A DNA stretch of 38,190 bases from Kluyvera ascorbata ATCC 33433 (GTDB lineage: Bacteria; Pseudomonadota; Gammaproteobacteria; Enterobacterales; Enterobacteriaceae), in assembly GCF_000735365.1 (NCBI RefSeq), contig NZ_JMPL01000032.1, positions 1 through 38,190 of the forward strand. Reading direction: 5' to 3'. Under the pieces are notes generated by a model. It saw nothing but the letters and a program-made list of their open reading frames with translations, did not search any database and had not been told where the DNA came from. This document shows, in pieces, positions 15,533-24,006 of the stretch (within the stretch, counting starts at the first letter, position 1; each line of letters starts with the position of its first letter). The translations under genes were made by a program, and so were the position numbers.

Positions 15533-15676
15533 TTAATTACCTTCACGAACCTCTATATAACGTTTAGATGTCAATGCATTCAGATTATCTACGTTAGAGA
15601 CATCGCAATCCTTAGATAGGTCAATGCGATGATGCCACTCAACCTTATTACTTTTACCTATAGTGGTTAACAAAGG
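15533..15676 (-). pseudogene. 3' remnant of an HNH DNase bacteriocin gene
   Basis: On the minus strand, directly before the immunity gene, an open stretch reads KVEWHHRIDLSKD then CDVSNVDNLNALTSKRYIEV and ends REGN-stop. It aligns with the C-terminus of colicin E9 (ELHHDKPISQ ... [21 protein letters not shown]), including the His-His pair and the Asp-Asn. A TAA at 15677-15679 interrupts the frame, and mppA ends only about 85 bp further on, so the rest of the toxin is gone. The positions of E9 zinc ligands His127 and His131 are Tyr and Arg, so even this piece could not be active. The one-base gap between its stop and the immunity ATG matches the usual toxin-immunity arrangement. Confidence 0.8.
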
Positions 15677-15760
15677 TTAAAGAGAGAAACTGACGCTACA
15701 ATCCGCGCCAGCTCTGATTTTAGATGGGATTCATTGAAGCTATCAGGCACCTGTATTCAA

Positions 15761-17377
15761 CTAGTGCTTCACGATATACATCGTATGCGTATACGCCACA
15801 TCTTCCGGATTGGTGATCGGGTATCCTTTTACCCACGGCTTAATCAAACGCCCGTTGGTGTACTGATAGATAGGCGCAATCGGCGCTTTCTCGGCCAGAA
15901 TTTTTTCCGCAACGTTATAGTCCGCATTTCGGGCTTCAGCGGTATTTTCCAGCGTCGCCTGACGGACAACCTTATCGTAGGCCGGGTCACTGAAGCGTGA
16001 AATATTGCCGGTATTGGTCGAGGTCAGCAGCGACAGGAAGGTTGACGGCTCGTTATAGTCACCCACCCAGGATGCGCGGATTACGTCGAAATTACCGGTG
16101 TTACGACTATCGATATAGGTTTTCCACTCCTGGTTTTGCAGCTTCACCTCAACGCCGAGGTTTTTCTTCCACATCGACGCCACGGCAATCGCTATCTTCT
16201 GGTGATTCTCGGAGGTGTTATAGAGCAGCGTCAGCTTCAGCGGACGATTCGGGCCGTAGCCTGCCGCCTGCAGCAGCATTTTCGCCTGTGCATTCAGCTC
16301 AGCCTGGCTCGCGTGCGCCATCTCAGAGTCCTGTGGCTTAAAGCCCGCGGTCACATCTGGCGTAAAGCGCCATGCCGGTTTCTCGCCCGTGCCTAACACT
16401 TTCTCGGCAATAATTCGGCGGTCGATGCTCATACTCAGCGCCAGACGGACGCGCGCATCGGCTGTTGGCCCTTTTTGGGTGTTAAAGGCGTAGTAATACG
16501 TCCCCAGTTGCGCAGGCGTGTAAACCTGCCCCGGCAGCTCCTTGAGCAGCTTCTGATACTGGTTTTTCGGGAAAGATTCTGTGATATCAATATCGCCTGC
16601 CAGGTAGCGCTTCGTCGCGGACGACTCCTGATTGATAGGGATGAAAGTCACTTTCTGAATAACCGTTTTAGCGTTGTCCCAATAATACTTATTCGGCACC
16701 GCAACCAGCTTCTCGTTGACCACGCGGTCGGCCAGTACATAAGCCCCATTACCCACCAGCTTGCCCGGACGCGTCCAGTTTTTATCACTTTCGACGTTGG
16801 CTTTATTCACCGGGAACAGCGAGAAGTTAGCGGTCAGATTCACAAACCACGGCAGCGGTTTGTCCAACTGCACGCGCAGGGTGTGCGCATCTACCGCCGT
16901 CACGCCCAGCGTGTCCGGCTTGGCTTTACCATCGATAATATTCTGGGCATTGTTAATGCCCGCCAGCGCGGCAAACCAGGCGAACGGTGATGTGGTATTT
17001 GGGTCTACCAGTCGTTGCCAGCTATAGACAAAGTCCTGCGCGGTGACCGGCGTACCGTCTGACCATTTCGCGTCGTTACGCAGGGTAAAGGTCCAGATCC
17101 GCTGGTCGTTGGTTTGCCAGCGCGTGGCGACCCCAGGAATAATGTTGCCGTTGGCATCCTGGTTAACCAGCCCTTCGAACAGATCGCGAATCACCTGGAT
17201 TTCAGGCAACCCCACCGCTTTTGCGGGGTCCAGTGAAGCGGGTTCATCTTTAATGTGACGAACCAGCGTTTGCTGCTTCGCCAGCACCGTTCCGGCGGGA
17301 ACGTCGGCCGCAACGGCGAGAGTACTCAGACCTGAAAGCAAGGCTGCACAACAGGTCAAGGTGAACGGTAACTTCAT
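15761..17377 (-). CDS. mppA: Periplasmic murein peptide-binding protein MppA
   Basis: A 538-residue solute-binding protein of the OppA family. The signal peptide ends at about residue 23 (STLAVAA). The mature protein matches E. coli MppA closely (HIKDEPASLDPAKAVGLPEI, NTGNFDVIRASWVGDYNEPS, and the end MYIVKH). MppA captures L-Ala-gamma-D-Glu-meso-DAP tripeptide for uptake through the Opp permease in peptidoglycan recycling. AAGGGGAT precedes the ATG. It is divergent from mpaA, which acts on the same peptide. Confidence 0.97.
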   Translation of the reverse strand: MKLPFTLTCCAALLSGLSTLAVAADVPAGTVLAKQQTLVRHIKDEPASLDPAKAVGLPEIQVIRDLFEGLVNQDANGNIIPGVATRWQTNDQRIWTFTLRNDAKWSDGTPVTAQDFVYSWQRLVDPNTTSPFAWFAALAGINNAQNIIDGKAKPDTLGVTAVDAHTLRVQLDKPLPWFVNLTANFSLFPVNKANVESDKNWTRPGKLVGNGAYVLADRVVNEKLVAVPNKYYWDNAKTVIQKVTFIPINQESSATKRYLAGDIDITESFPKNQYQKLLKELPGQVYTPAQLGTYYYAFNTQKGPTADARVRLALSMSIDRRIIAEKVLGTGEKPAWRFTPDVTAGFKPQDSEMAHASQAELNAQAKMLLQAAGYGPNRPLKLTLLYNTSENHQKIAIAVASMWKKNLGVEVKLQNQEWKTYIDSRNTGNFDVIRASWVGDYNEPSTFLSLLTSTNTGNISRFSDPAYDKVVRQATLENTAEARNADYNVAEKILAEKAPIAPIYQYTNGRLIKPWVKGYPITNPEDVAYTHTMYIVKH

Positions 17378-17569
17378 GACATCCCCTTAAAATAGGTAAA
17401 CCCACACAACTTGATGAAAATATTATTTGTTTCAGTCGCGTTAATTGCAAACATCATGTCACATAAACTTGATATATCCCCGGCAATATCTATCAGGGAA
17501 ACTATTTGATTCGCGGCGGGTTTTGCACAACACTGCTCAATATCCCCCTTGCGTATCAGGACTCCGCGT

Positions 17570-18289
17570 ATGTCAGTTACTCGCCCTCGCGCCCAGCGCG
17601 GCGCGTTCCCGCCGGGAACACAACATTATGGACGCTCGCTGCTTGGAGCCCCTTTAATCTGGTTTCCTGCCCCGCTAGCCGGCCCGCAGAGCGGTTTAAT
17701 CATTGCTGGCACGCATGGCGACGAAAACTCGTCGGTCGTCACCCTTTCCTGCGCGATGCGCACGCTGGCGACGGATCTTCGTCGTCATCACGTGGTGCTG
17801 GCGGTTAACCCGGACGGCTGTCAGCTCGGGCTTCGCGCCAATGCGAACGGCGTGGATTTGAACCGTAACTTCCCCTCGGCAAACTGGAAGGAAGGCGAAA
17901 CGGTCTATCGCTGGAACAGCGCCGCCGAGCAACGCGACGTGGTGTTACTGACCGGTAGCCGCCCCGGCTCCGAGCCGGAAAGCCGCGCGCTGTGTCAGCT
18001 TATCCACCAGATAAATCCTGCATGGGTTGTCTCTTTCCACGACCCGCTGGCCTGCATTGAGGACAACCGCCACAGCGAGCTGGGCCAATGGCTTGCCGAA
18101 GCGTTCAGCCTGCCGCTGGTCAGCAGCGTGGGTTATGAAACCCCGGGGTCATTTGGGAGCTGGTGTGCCGATATCGGTCTGCACTGCATCACCGCCGAGT
18201 TCCCGCCCATCTCTTCCGACGAAGCGAGCGAGAAATATCTCGCGGCGATGACCGCGCTGCTGCACTGGCAGTCAACGCATCACAAGTGA
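17570..18289 (+). CDS. mpaA: Murein tripeptide amidase MpaA
   Basis: A 239-residue cytoplasmic M14-type zinc carboxypeptidase that removes meso-DAP from murein tripeptide. Zinc ligands are His49 and Glu52 (GTHGDEN) and His157 (SFHDP); the catalytic Glu210 is in CITAEFP. The ATG at 17570 is used because E. coli MpaA starts at the equivalent MTVTRPRA; AGG lies 9 nt upstream. The last 10 bp overlap the end of convergent ycjG, whose enzyme acts on the dipeptide released. Confidence 0.95.
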   Translation: MSVTRPRAQRGAFPPGTQHYGRSLLGAPLIWFPAPLAGPQSGLIIAGTHGDENSSVVTLSCAMRTLATDLRRHHVVLAVNPDGCQLGLRANANGVDLNRNFPSANWKEGETVYRWNSAAEQRDVVLLTGSRPGSEPESRALCQLIHQINPAWVVSFHDPLACIEDNRHSELGQWLAEAFSLPLVSSVGYETPGSFGSWCADIGLHCITAEFPPISSDEASEKYLAAMTALLHWQSTHHK

Positions 18290-19251
18290 AGTTCACCGCA
18301 GGTAAAATGCAGCGCCGGTTCGGCATCGGCGGCAAGCCAGGTCGGGCCATCAAGGTCAGCAAAACGCACCTGCGGTGCCAGCGGCAGCGCAGCTTCAATG
18401 GCGCGAGAGGTACAAAGCATGCAGCCGAGCATGAGCGCGAAACCCTGCGCCTTGGCTTCGGCAGCCAGCGCCAGCGCTTCGGTCAGACCGCCGGTTTTAT
18501 CGAGCTTAATGTTCACCATCTCGTAGCGTTCGCGTAGAACAGGTAAATCTTCGCGGGTATGACAGCTTTCATCAGCGCAAATCGGTAGCGGATGGATAAA
18601 GTGGCTGAGCGCGTCATCTTCGCCCACCGGCAGAGGTTGTTCGAGCATGGCGACGTTTAAATCAGCCAGCAGCTGGCAACGCGCCGCTAAGCCGTCACCA
18701 TGCCAGGATTCATTAGCATCAACTATCAGCGTCGCATCCGGCGCGGCGGCGCGAATCGCCACCATTCGTTCACAGATAAAATGGTTATCGAGCTTCACTT
18801 TAAGCAGCCGGGCACCGCTTTCATACAGCGCTTTTGCGCTAGCGGCCATTTGCTCTGGGGTGCCAATGACCACCGTTTGGGCGGTGGTTATCGTATCAGG
18901 GAGGCGCACGCCCAACTGTGTGACAACGTCACTTTTCAACAGGTGAGTTTCCAGGCTCCAGAGCGCGCAGTCGACCGCATTGCGTGCCGCCCCTGCCGGG
19001 AGTAGGTTCGCCAGCTGTTCGCGGGTTAATCCGCGTTCAAGCTGCTCGCCCAACGCCATAATTTGCGCCATCACCGATGCAATGCTTTCGCCATAGCGTG
19101 GATACGGCGTGCACTCGCCCACCCCTTTTACGCCATCCTGTTCCAGCTCGACCACCACCACTTTGGCTTCACTGCGGCTACCGCGAGCAATAACAAATGC
19201 GGTATGTAGAGGCCAGGCCTCTTCGAAGACGCGTAGCTTTCTCATTTTCAC
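18280..19251 (-). CDS. ycjG: L-Ala-D/L-Glu epimerase
   Basis: A 323-residue enolase-superfamily epimerase (muconate-lactonizing subgroup) that converts L-Ala-D-Glu from recycled murein to L-Ala-L-Glu. Catalytic lysines are Lys153 (in KVKLD) and Lys249 (NIKLDK); metal ligands are Asp178 (IVDANES), Glu204 (LEQPL) and Asp227 (CADES), all aligned with E. coli AEE with a two-residue shift. Convergent overlap with mpaA is 10 bp. Confidence 0.95.
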   Translation of the reverse strand: MKMRKLRVFEEAWPLHTAFVIARGSRSEAKVVVVELEQDGVKGVGECTPYPRYGESIASVMAQIMALGEQLERGLTREQLANLLPAGAARNAVDCALWSLETHLLKSDVVTQLGVRLPDTITTAQTVVIGTPEQMAASAKALYESGARLLKVKLDNHFICERMVAIRAAAPDATLIVDANESWHGDGLAARCQLLADLNVAMLEQPLPVGEDDALSHFIHPLPICADESCHTREDLPVLRERYEMVNIKLDKTGGLTEALALAAEAKAQGFALMLGCMLCTSRAIEAALPLAPQVRFADLDGPTWLAADAEPALHFTCGELHL

Positions 19252-19277
19252 TCCTTTTATTCAGGCGTAAATAGGGT

Positions 19278-19307
19278 TTGCCGTGTTAACACCTGTTGTC
19301 ATACACT
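19278..19307 (+). promoter_or_regulatory. Candidate tpx promoter
   Basis: TTGCCG (19278-19283) and TACACT (19302-19307) are separated by 18 bp and lie about 40 bp before the tpx ATG, which has an AGGAAG ribosome-binding site. Confidence 0.5.
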
Positions 19308-19345
19308 AGGGTCGACGTTAACTATATGTAAACAGGAAGATAATC

Positions 19346-19852
19346 ATGTCGCAATCCGTACATTTCCAGGGCAATCCCGTTGCTGTTCAAGGTTCTATCC
19401 CACAGGCGGGCGATAAAGCTCAACCGTTTACGCTGGTGGCAAAAGATCTGTCAGACGTCACCCTGGGCCAGTTCACTGGCAAACGTAAAGTTCTGAACAT
19501 TTTCCCAAGCATCGATACCGGCGTTTGCGCGGCATCTGTGCGTAAATTCAATCAACTGGCTGGCGAACTGGCCAACACCGTTGTGCTGTGCGTTTCCGCT
19601 GACCTGCCGTTCGCGCAGTCTCGCTTCTGCGGCGCTGAAGGCCTGAGCAACGTGGTCACTCTGTCCACCCTGCGTGCGCCAGAATTCCTGCAGACCTACG
19701 GCGTAGGCATCGCAGACGGCGCACTGAAAGGCCTGGCGGCACGTGCCGTTGTGGTTATCGATGAAAACGACAACGTGGTTTACAGCGAGCTGGTGAACGA
19801 AATCACCAACGAACCAGACTACGATGCGGCACTGGCTGCGCTGAAAGCGTAA
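19346..19852 (+). CDS. tpx: Thiol peroxidase
   Basis: A 168-residue atypical 2-Cys peroxiredoxin that reduces lipid and other hydroperoxides with thioredoxin electrons. The peroxidatic Cys61 is in [10 protein letters not shown], the resolving Cys95 in SRFCGAEG. Length and sequence match E. coli Tpx. Strong codon bias towards abundant tRNAs suggests high expression. An intrinsic terminator follows 21 bp after the stop. Confidence 0.97.
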   Translation: MSQSVHFQGNPVAVQGSIPQAGDKAQPFTLVAKDLSDVTLGQFTGKRKVLNIFPSIDTGVCAASVRKFNQLAGELANTVVLCVSADLPFAQSRFCGAEGLSNVVTLSTLRAPEFLQTYGVGIADGALKGLAARAVVVIDENDNVVYSELVNEITNEPDYDAALAALKA

Positions 19853-19873
19853 TCACCGTACCGCAAAATATAA

Positions 19874-19901
19874 ACAGCCTCTTTTCAGAGGCTGTTTTTT
19901 T
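19874..19901 (+). terminator. Intrinsic terminator after tpx
   Basis: ACAGCCTC (19874-19881) pairs with GAGGCTGT (19888-19895) over a 6-nt loop and runs into seven T residues. It lies between convergent tpx and tyrR; an A-run on the left gives some function in the other direction too. Confidence 0.9.
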
Positions 19902-19902
19902 A

Positions 19903-21444
19903 TCACTCTTCGCCCTTCTTGTTGCTCAGGCCATATTCCCGCAATTTATTGGCAATCGCCGTGTGCGATACACCCAGACGCTTGGCAAGTTTTCGGGTGC
20001 TTGGATAGCTGCGATAAAGCTGCGTCAGCACCGAGCGCTCAAAGCGACGGGTAATATCATCCAGCGAACCTTCTATCGCCTCTTCGCCTACCGCCGCGCT
20101 CGACACATCGTGATCCGGCAGCAGCACGTCCTGAGGACGGAGTTCGTAGCCCTCAAGCTGAGTCAATGCGCGATACACCGCATTCTTCAACTGGCGAACG
20201 TTGCCCGGCCAGCCGTAGCGGGTGAGCACAGTGTTGAGGTCAGCGGAAAGTTTCGGGCGTGAAATCCCCTGCTCGTCGGCAAAGCGCGCCACAAACAGTT
20301 CGGTCAGCGGCATGATGTCCTGCGGACGATCGCGCAGCGGCGGCAGGTTGAGGGTCAGCACATTGAGGCGATAGTAGAGATCCTCACGGAACAGTCCTTT
20401 CTGTACCAGCTCCACCAGATTTTTCTGGGTGGCGCAAATAACGCGGACATCAACATGCACTTCATGATCTTCACCCACGCGGCGGAAGGTGCCATCGTTG
20501 AGGAAACGCAGCAGCTTGGTCTGCATGCGCGGCGACATTTCGCCAATTTCGTCCAGCAGCACCGAGCCGCCGTTGGCCTGTTCGAAGAAGCCTTTTTTAC
20601 CTTCAGAGGCGTCGCCAAACAGTTCGCTCTCTACCGCATCTTCTGGAATCGAACCGCAGTTCAGCGCGAGGTACGGCTTCGCCGCGCGTGGGCTCGCCAG
20701 GTGGCAGGCGTGAGCCAGCAGATCTTTACCGGTGCCGGTTTCACCCACAATCAGCAGCGGTGCGGTCAGCAACGCCAGCTTGCGGGCCTGCTCAACAACC
20801 TGACGCATACGCGGGCTCACCGCCACAATCTGGCTGAACGCGCTGACGTCCTGAGTGGTCATGGTTTGCAGCTGACGGCCCATACGCAGCGTCGAGCGCA
20901 GCATAATCACCGCCCCGGCCAGCACGCGGGCATCGTTCTCGCCGCTCAGGTAGACCGGCGTCGCTTCCAGCAGGAAGTTTTGTCCGTGGATCACCACATG
21001 CTCGGCGTGCGGTTCCACCTTCTCGCTTTCCAGCCAGCGCGGGAAGTTAAAGCCACTAATGAGCTGCGCGACATTGTGGTTGCGCATCTTGTCCTGGCTC
21101 ATGCCGAACAGCTGGCAGCTCGCCGGGTTAGCGCGTTCAATTTTACTGCGCGTGTCCAGCGACAGGACCGGTTCCGGCATCGCTTCCAGCAATGCGCTAA
21201 GCGCCAGGTGTTCACGTTCGGAAGGCATCCACGGTACGGTGCGCACGTCGGTCACGCCCGCGATACGGCGGATTTCCGCCATCAGGCTGCTGAAGCTGGT
21301 GAATTCCAGCTCCGCAAAATTAAGGTAGATTCGGCCAACAGGGTCGATATCGATACCGCGCAGGTCAATGCCGCGCAGCACCAGAAGATCGAGCAGTTCA
21401 CGGGTCAGACCGAGACGGTCCTCACAAAAGACTTCAAGACGCAT
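19903..21444 (-). CDS. tyrR: Aromatic amino acid regulator TyrR
   Basis: A 513-residue regulator of aromatic amino acid synthesis and transport, the same length as E. coli TyrR. Order: ACT domain (1-75), PAS domain (about 78-180), AAA+ ATPase domain (about 205-430, Walker A GETGTGKD at 234-241) and a C-terminal Fis-like helix-turn-helix (KLAKRLGVSHTAIANKLREYG). The GAFTGA sigma-54 contact loop is absent, the segment reading ELFGDASEGKKGFFEQ, as expected for TyrR, which works with sigma-70. The ATG at 21444 matches the E. coli start; an in-frame GTG at 21456 is less likely. A TyrR-box-like dyad lies upstream. Confidence 0.96.
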   Translation of the reverse strand: MRLEVFCEDRLGLTRELLDLLVLRGIDLRGIDIDPVGRIYLNFAELEFTSFSSLMAEIRRIAGVTDVRTVPWMPSEREHLALSALLEAMPEPVLSLDTRSKIERANPASCQLFGMSQDKMRNHNVAQLISGFNFPRWLESEKVEPHAEHVVIHGQNFLLEATPVYLSGENDARVLAGAVIMLRSTLRMGRQLQTMTTQDVSAFSQIVAVSPRMRQVVEQARKLALLTAPLLIVGETGTGKDLLAHACHLASPRAAKPYLALNCGSIPEDAVESELFGDASEGKKGFFEQANGGSVLLDEIGEMSPRMQTKLLRFLNDGTFRRVGEDHEVHVDVRVICATQKNLVELVQKGLFREDLYYRLNVLTLNLPPLRDRPQDIMPLTELFVARFADEQGISRPKLSADLNTVLTRYGWPGNVRQLKNAVYRALTQLEGYELRPQDVLLPDHDVSSAAVGEEAIEGSLDDITRRFERSVLTQLYRSYPSTRKLAKRLGVSHTAIANKLREYGLSNKKGEE

Positions 21445-21513
21445 GGGAGTGTTCACCCTTATAAGCCAAAGACGTATGAATAATAAGACACTTATTCGCT
21501 GGCGTGAAGATGA

Positions 21514-21531
21514 GTGTCAACAATTATTGAC
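21514..21531. promoter_or_regulatory. TyrR box upstream of tyrR
   Basis: TGTCAA-N6-TTGACA is a perfect dyad that differs by one base per half from the TyrR box TGTAAA-N6-TTTACA. On the minus strand one half gives a TTGACA -35 for tyrR, although the -10 at 17 bp is poor. Autorepression, known in E. coli, would fit. Confidence 0.6.
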
Positions 21532-21599
21532 AGTATGGCGGAAAAATGGGCGCTGTGCCGTAAAGTTATGCGTTCAATTAATAAACTGCACATAACGGT

Positions 21600-21626
21600 C
21601 CCCTCTCCCTTAGAAAGGGAGAGGGG
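21600..21626. repeat. 12-bp perfect G+C-rich inverted repeat between the ABC operon and tyrR
   Basis: CCCCTCTCCCTT (21600-21611) pairs with AAGGGAGAGGGG (21615-21626) over a 3-nt loop. It is similar in composition to the element at 7549-7585 and lies at the 3' end of the ABC transporter operon, so it may stop or stabilise that transcript. Confidence 0.6.
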
Positions 21627-21652
21627 GCAGATTGTGCCAAAACGTAAACTTG

Positions 21653-22357
21653 TTACCCCATCCGGTGTTCACCGCGCTCCAGCGCCGTACGGTCGAAGAA
21701 GCGCTGAATCACGCCTCCTGCCATAAACGCCGCGCGGTCGGACATATGCGCAATCACATCGGCATCGTGACTCACCAGCAGATAAGTCATACCGTGGTCC
21801 TGCTTCAGACGGTTGAGCAAGTTCAGGATTTCCGCCTGTACCGACATATCCAGCGCCGAAGTGGGTTCATCCAGCAGCAGGATTTTTGGCCGCAGCAGCA
21901 GCGCACGGGCAATCGCCACGCGCTGGCGCTGTCCGCCGGAGAGTTGATGCGGATAGCGGCTGGCGGCATCGGCGGGCAGGCCCACCTGCTCTAACGCGGT
22001 CTGGACTCTAGACTCAATATCCGCTTCACCATGAATACGCAGCGGTTCCGCCAGCGTACGCCAGAGGGTGTGGTTCGGGTGCAGCGAGGCGTACGGGTCC
22101 TGGAAAACCATCTGCACATTGCGCCGCAGGTCGCCCTGAAAACGCGCGCCGGGGGCGATATTTTTGTCAAATAGCGAGACGTACCCGCCCCACTCGCGCT
22201 GAAGCCCGGCGATGACGCGCAGAATGGTCGATTTTCCGCAGCCGGATTCGCCAATCAGGCTAAAAGTCTCGCCCGCGTTGACGTGGAAACTGGCCGCCGA
22301 CACCGCCGTTTTCTCGCCAAAGGTGACCTGTAACGCCTGAATATCAACGATCGCCAT
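21653..22357 (-). CDS. Peptide/nickel/opine-type ABC transporter ATPase (second)
   Basis: A 234-residue ABC ATPase energising the adjacent permeases. Motifs: Walker A GESGCGKST, signature QLSGGQRQR, Walker B ILLLDEPTSALD, and the H-loop VSHD. It is shorter than DppF (about 330 residues) and ends soon after the H-loop region, closer to NikE in size. The start is set at the ATG at 22357 (MAIVDIQALQV) with a GGAGG-type site; it overlaps the end of the preceding ATPase gene by 14 bp, implying coupled translation. Last gene of the operon. Confidence 0.9.
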   Translation of the reverse strand: MAIVDIQALQVTFGEKTAVSAASFHVNAGETFSLIGESGCGKSTILRVIAGLQREWGGYVSLFDKNIAPGARFQGDLRRNVQMVFQDPYASLHPNHTLWRTLAEPLRIHGEADIESRVQTALEQVGLPADAASRYPHQLSGGQRQRVAIARALLLRPKILLLDEPTSALDMSVQAEILNLLNRLKQDHGMTYLLVSHDADVIAHMSDRAAFMAGGVIQRFFDRTALERGEHRMG

Positions 22358-23180
22358 GCGCCGCCTCCTCAAAGTTCTGACTGCGGTCCAGCGTCGGCAG
22401 CATCTGTCCGTAGGTCTGCGCGCTCGGGCGACAGGTCCATAAGGTGCGGGTATAGGGGTGCGTTGCCTGCGGTAAATCTCGGGCCGCCATCTCATCAACG
22501 CCGTTGCCCTGATACATCACCAGTACGCGGTCGCAGTGCTGGGCCACCAGCGGTAAATCGTGGCTAATCAGCAGCATCGCCATTTGTCGCTTCTCGCATT
22601 GCGCCACCAGTAGCTCAAGGATCTGGTTGCGCAGGCGGGCGTCCAGCGCCGAGGTGGGTTCGTCGGCAATCAGCACTTTAGGGTCGTTGATGAGCGCAAT
22701 GGCAATCATCACCCGCTGGCCCATGCCGCCGGACAGTTCGCCGGGATAGCGGTTCAGCACCGCAACATCCAGCCCCATGGCGACCACCGACGCAGCGATT
22801 TTTTCCTGCCGTTCACGGCGGTTAAGGCGTTGATGCAGGGTGAGCGCCTCTTCCAACTGCTCACGCACCGTTTTCACCGGGTTCAGCGCATAGCGAGGGT
22901 CCTGCAACACCATGGCGATGTCGTTGCCCCGCAGCGCGCGCCAGCCGCGCGCATTCAGGGAGAGCACATCATGGCCCAGCACGTTCAGACGGTCAGCGCT
23001 GACGATACCTGGCTTACGCACCAGCCCCATCAGCGCACGCGCGGTCATTGACTTGCCGGAACCAGATTCACCCACCAGCGCTAACCGCTCGTTGCCAAGC
23101 GTAAAGCTCATATTGTTGACCACCCGCGCGCGGGGATAATCAATATTCAGCCCCTGTACGGAAAGGCGTTGCTCAGTCAT
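22344..23180 (-). CDS. Peptide/nickel/opine-type ABC transporter ATPase (first)
   Basis: A 278-residue ABC ATPase with Walker A GESGSGKSM, signature ELSGGMGQR, Walker B VLIADEPTSALD and H-loop ISHDLPL. The C-terminus keeps a short HPYTRTLW element of the oligopeptide ATPase type. The start is the ATG at 23180 (MTEQRLSVQG), overlapping the permease stop by 8 bp; upstream in-frame starts would read into the permease gene. It should pair with the second ATPase as in DppDF/NikDE. Confidence 0.9.
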   Translation of the reverse strand: MTEQRLSVQGLNIDYPRARVVNNMSFTLGNERLALVGESGSGKSMTARALMGLVRKPGIVSADRLNVLGHDVLSLNARGWRALRGNDIAMVLQDPRYALNPVKTVREQLEEALTLHQRLNRRERQEKIAASVVAMGLDVAVLNRYPGELSGGMGQRVMIAIALINDPKVLIADEPTSALDARLRNQILELLVAQCEKRQMAMLLISHDLPLVAQHCDRVLVMYQGNGVDEMAARDLPQATHPYTRTLWTCRPSAQTYGQMLPTLDRSQNFEEAAHGDR

Positions 23181-24006
23181 GTTGCGGCTCCAGAACGTCA
23201 CGTAAACCATCACCCAGCAGGTTAAACGCCAGGCTGGCAATCAGAATCGCGGCACCTGGTGCAGCGGCAATCCACCACTGGTCAAAGATAACCTGCATAC
23301 CGTCGGCAATCATCGCGCCCCACTCCGCCATCGGCGGACGTGCGCCCAGGCCAAGGAAGCCTAACCCTGCGGCGGCCAAAATAATCCCTGCCAGATCCAG
23401 CGCCAGACGCACGATGGCGGACGGCAAACACAGCGGCAGAATATGGCCGACCAGCAGGCGCAGACCGCGGATGCCCATCATTTCAGCGGCGGCTAAATAG
23501 TCGCTATGCCGTAGTCGCTGGATCTCGCTACGCGCCTGTCGCGCGTAAGCAGGCCAGGTGGTTAACGCCAGCGCCAATGCGCCGTTGACCAACCCTGGGC
23601 CAAGCATCGCCACAAAGGCAAAGGCCAGAATCAGGCGCGGCATAGACATCACCACGTCGGTAAAGCGCATCAGAATCCGCTCCAGCCAGCCGCCGTAATA
23701 ACCGGAAAGAATGCCCATCAACAGCCCTACCGGCAGCGTAATCACCGTCACCAGCGCCACCAGACCCAGCGCCGGGCGGGTGCCGTAAATCAGCCTTGAG
23801 AGCAGATCGCGCCCGTAGCTGTCGGTGCCGAGCCAGTGCTGCGCATTGGGCATTTGCAAACGCGCGGCGGCGTCCTGCCAGTTTGGATCCTGCGGCGCAA
23901 GCCATGGAGCCAACAGCGCCGTCAGTACCAGCACGGCAATAATCATTAACCCGCAGCAGGCCGCAGGCGAGCGCAGTAATCGGCGCAAAAACAGAGATGA
24001 TGGCAT
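23173..24006 (-). CDS. ABC transporter permease, DppC/NikC type
   Basis: A 277-residue inner-membrane permease with about six membrane segments. It shows the DppC-like N-terminal segment and the LGTDSYGRDLLSRL motif typical of the group, then the EAA-type loop AAAEMMGIRGLRLLVGHILP that contacts the ATPases. Its ATG overlaps the stop of the first permease by one base (TGATG-like), implying translational coupling. Confidence 0.92.
   Translation of the reverse strand: MPSSLFLRRLLRSPAACCGLMIIAVLVLTALLAPWLAPQDPNWQDAAARLQMPNAQHWLGTDSYGRDLLSRLIYGTRPALGLVALVTVITLPVGLLMGILSGYYGGWLERILMRFTDVVMSMPRLILAFAFVAMLGPGLVNGALALALTTWPAYARQARSEIQRLRHSDYLAAAEMMGIRGLRLLVGHILPLCLPSAIVRLALDLAGIILAAAGLGFLGLGARPPMAEWGAMIADGMQVIFDQWWIAAAPGAAILIASLAFNLLGDGLRDVLEPQHD

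Noticed and set aside
20455-21483. 342-codon plus-strand open frame
   Set aside because: It is antisense to tyrR, whose domains are all identified on the other strand. His/Arg/Gln-rich composition is typical of a shadow frame in G+C-rich DNA.
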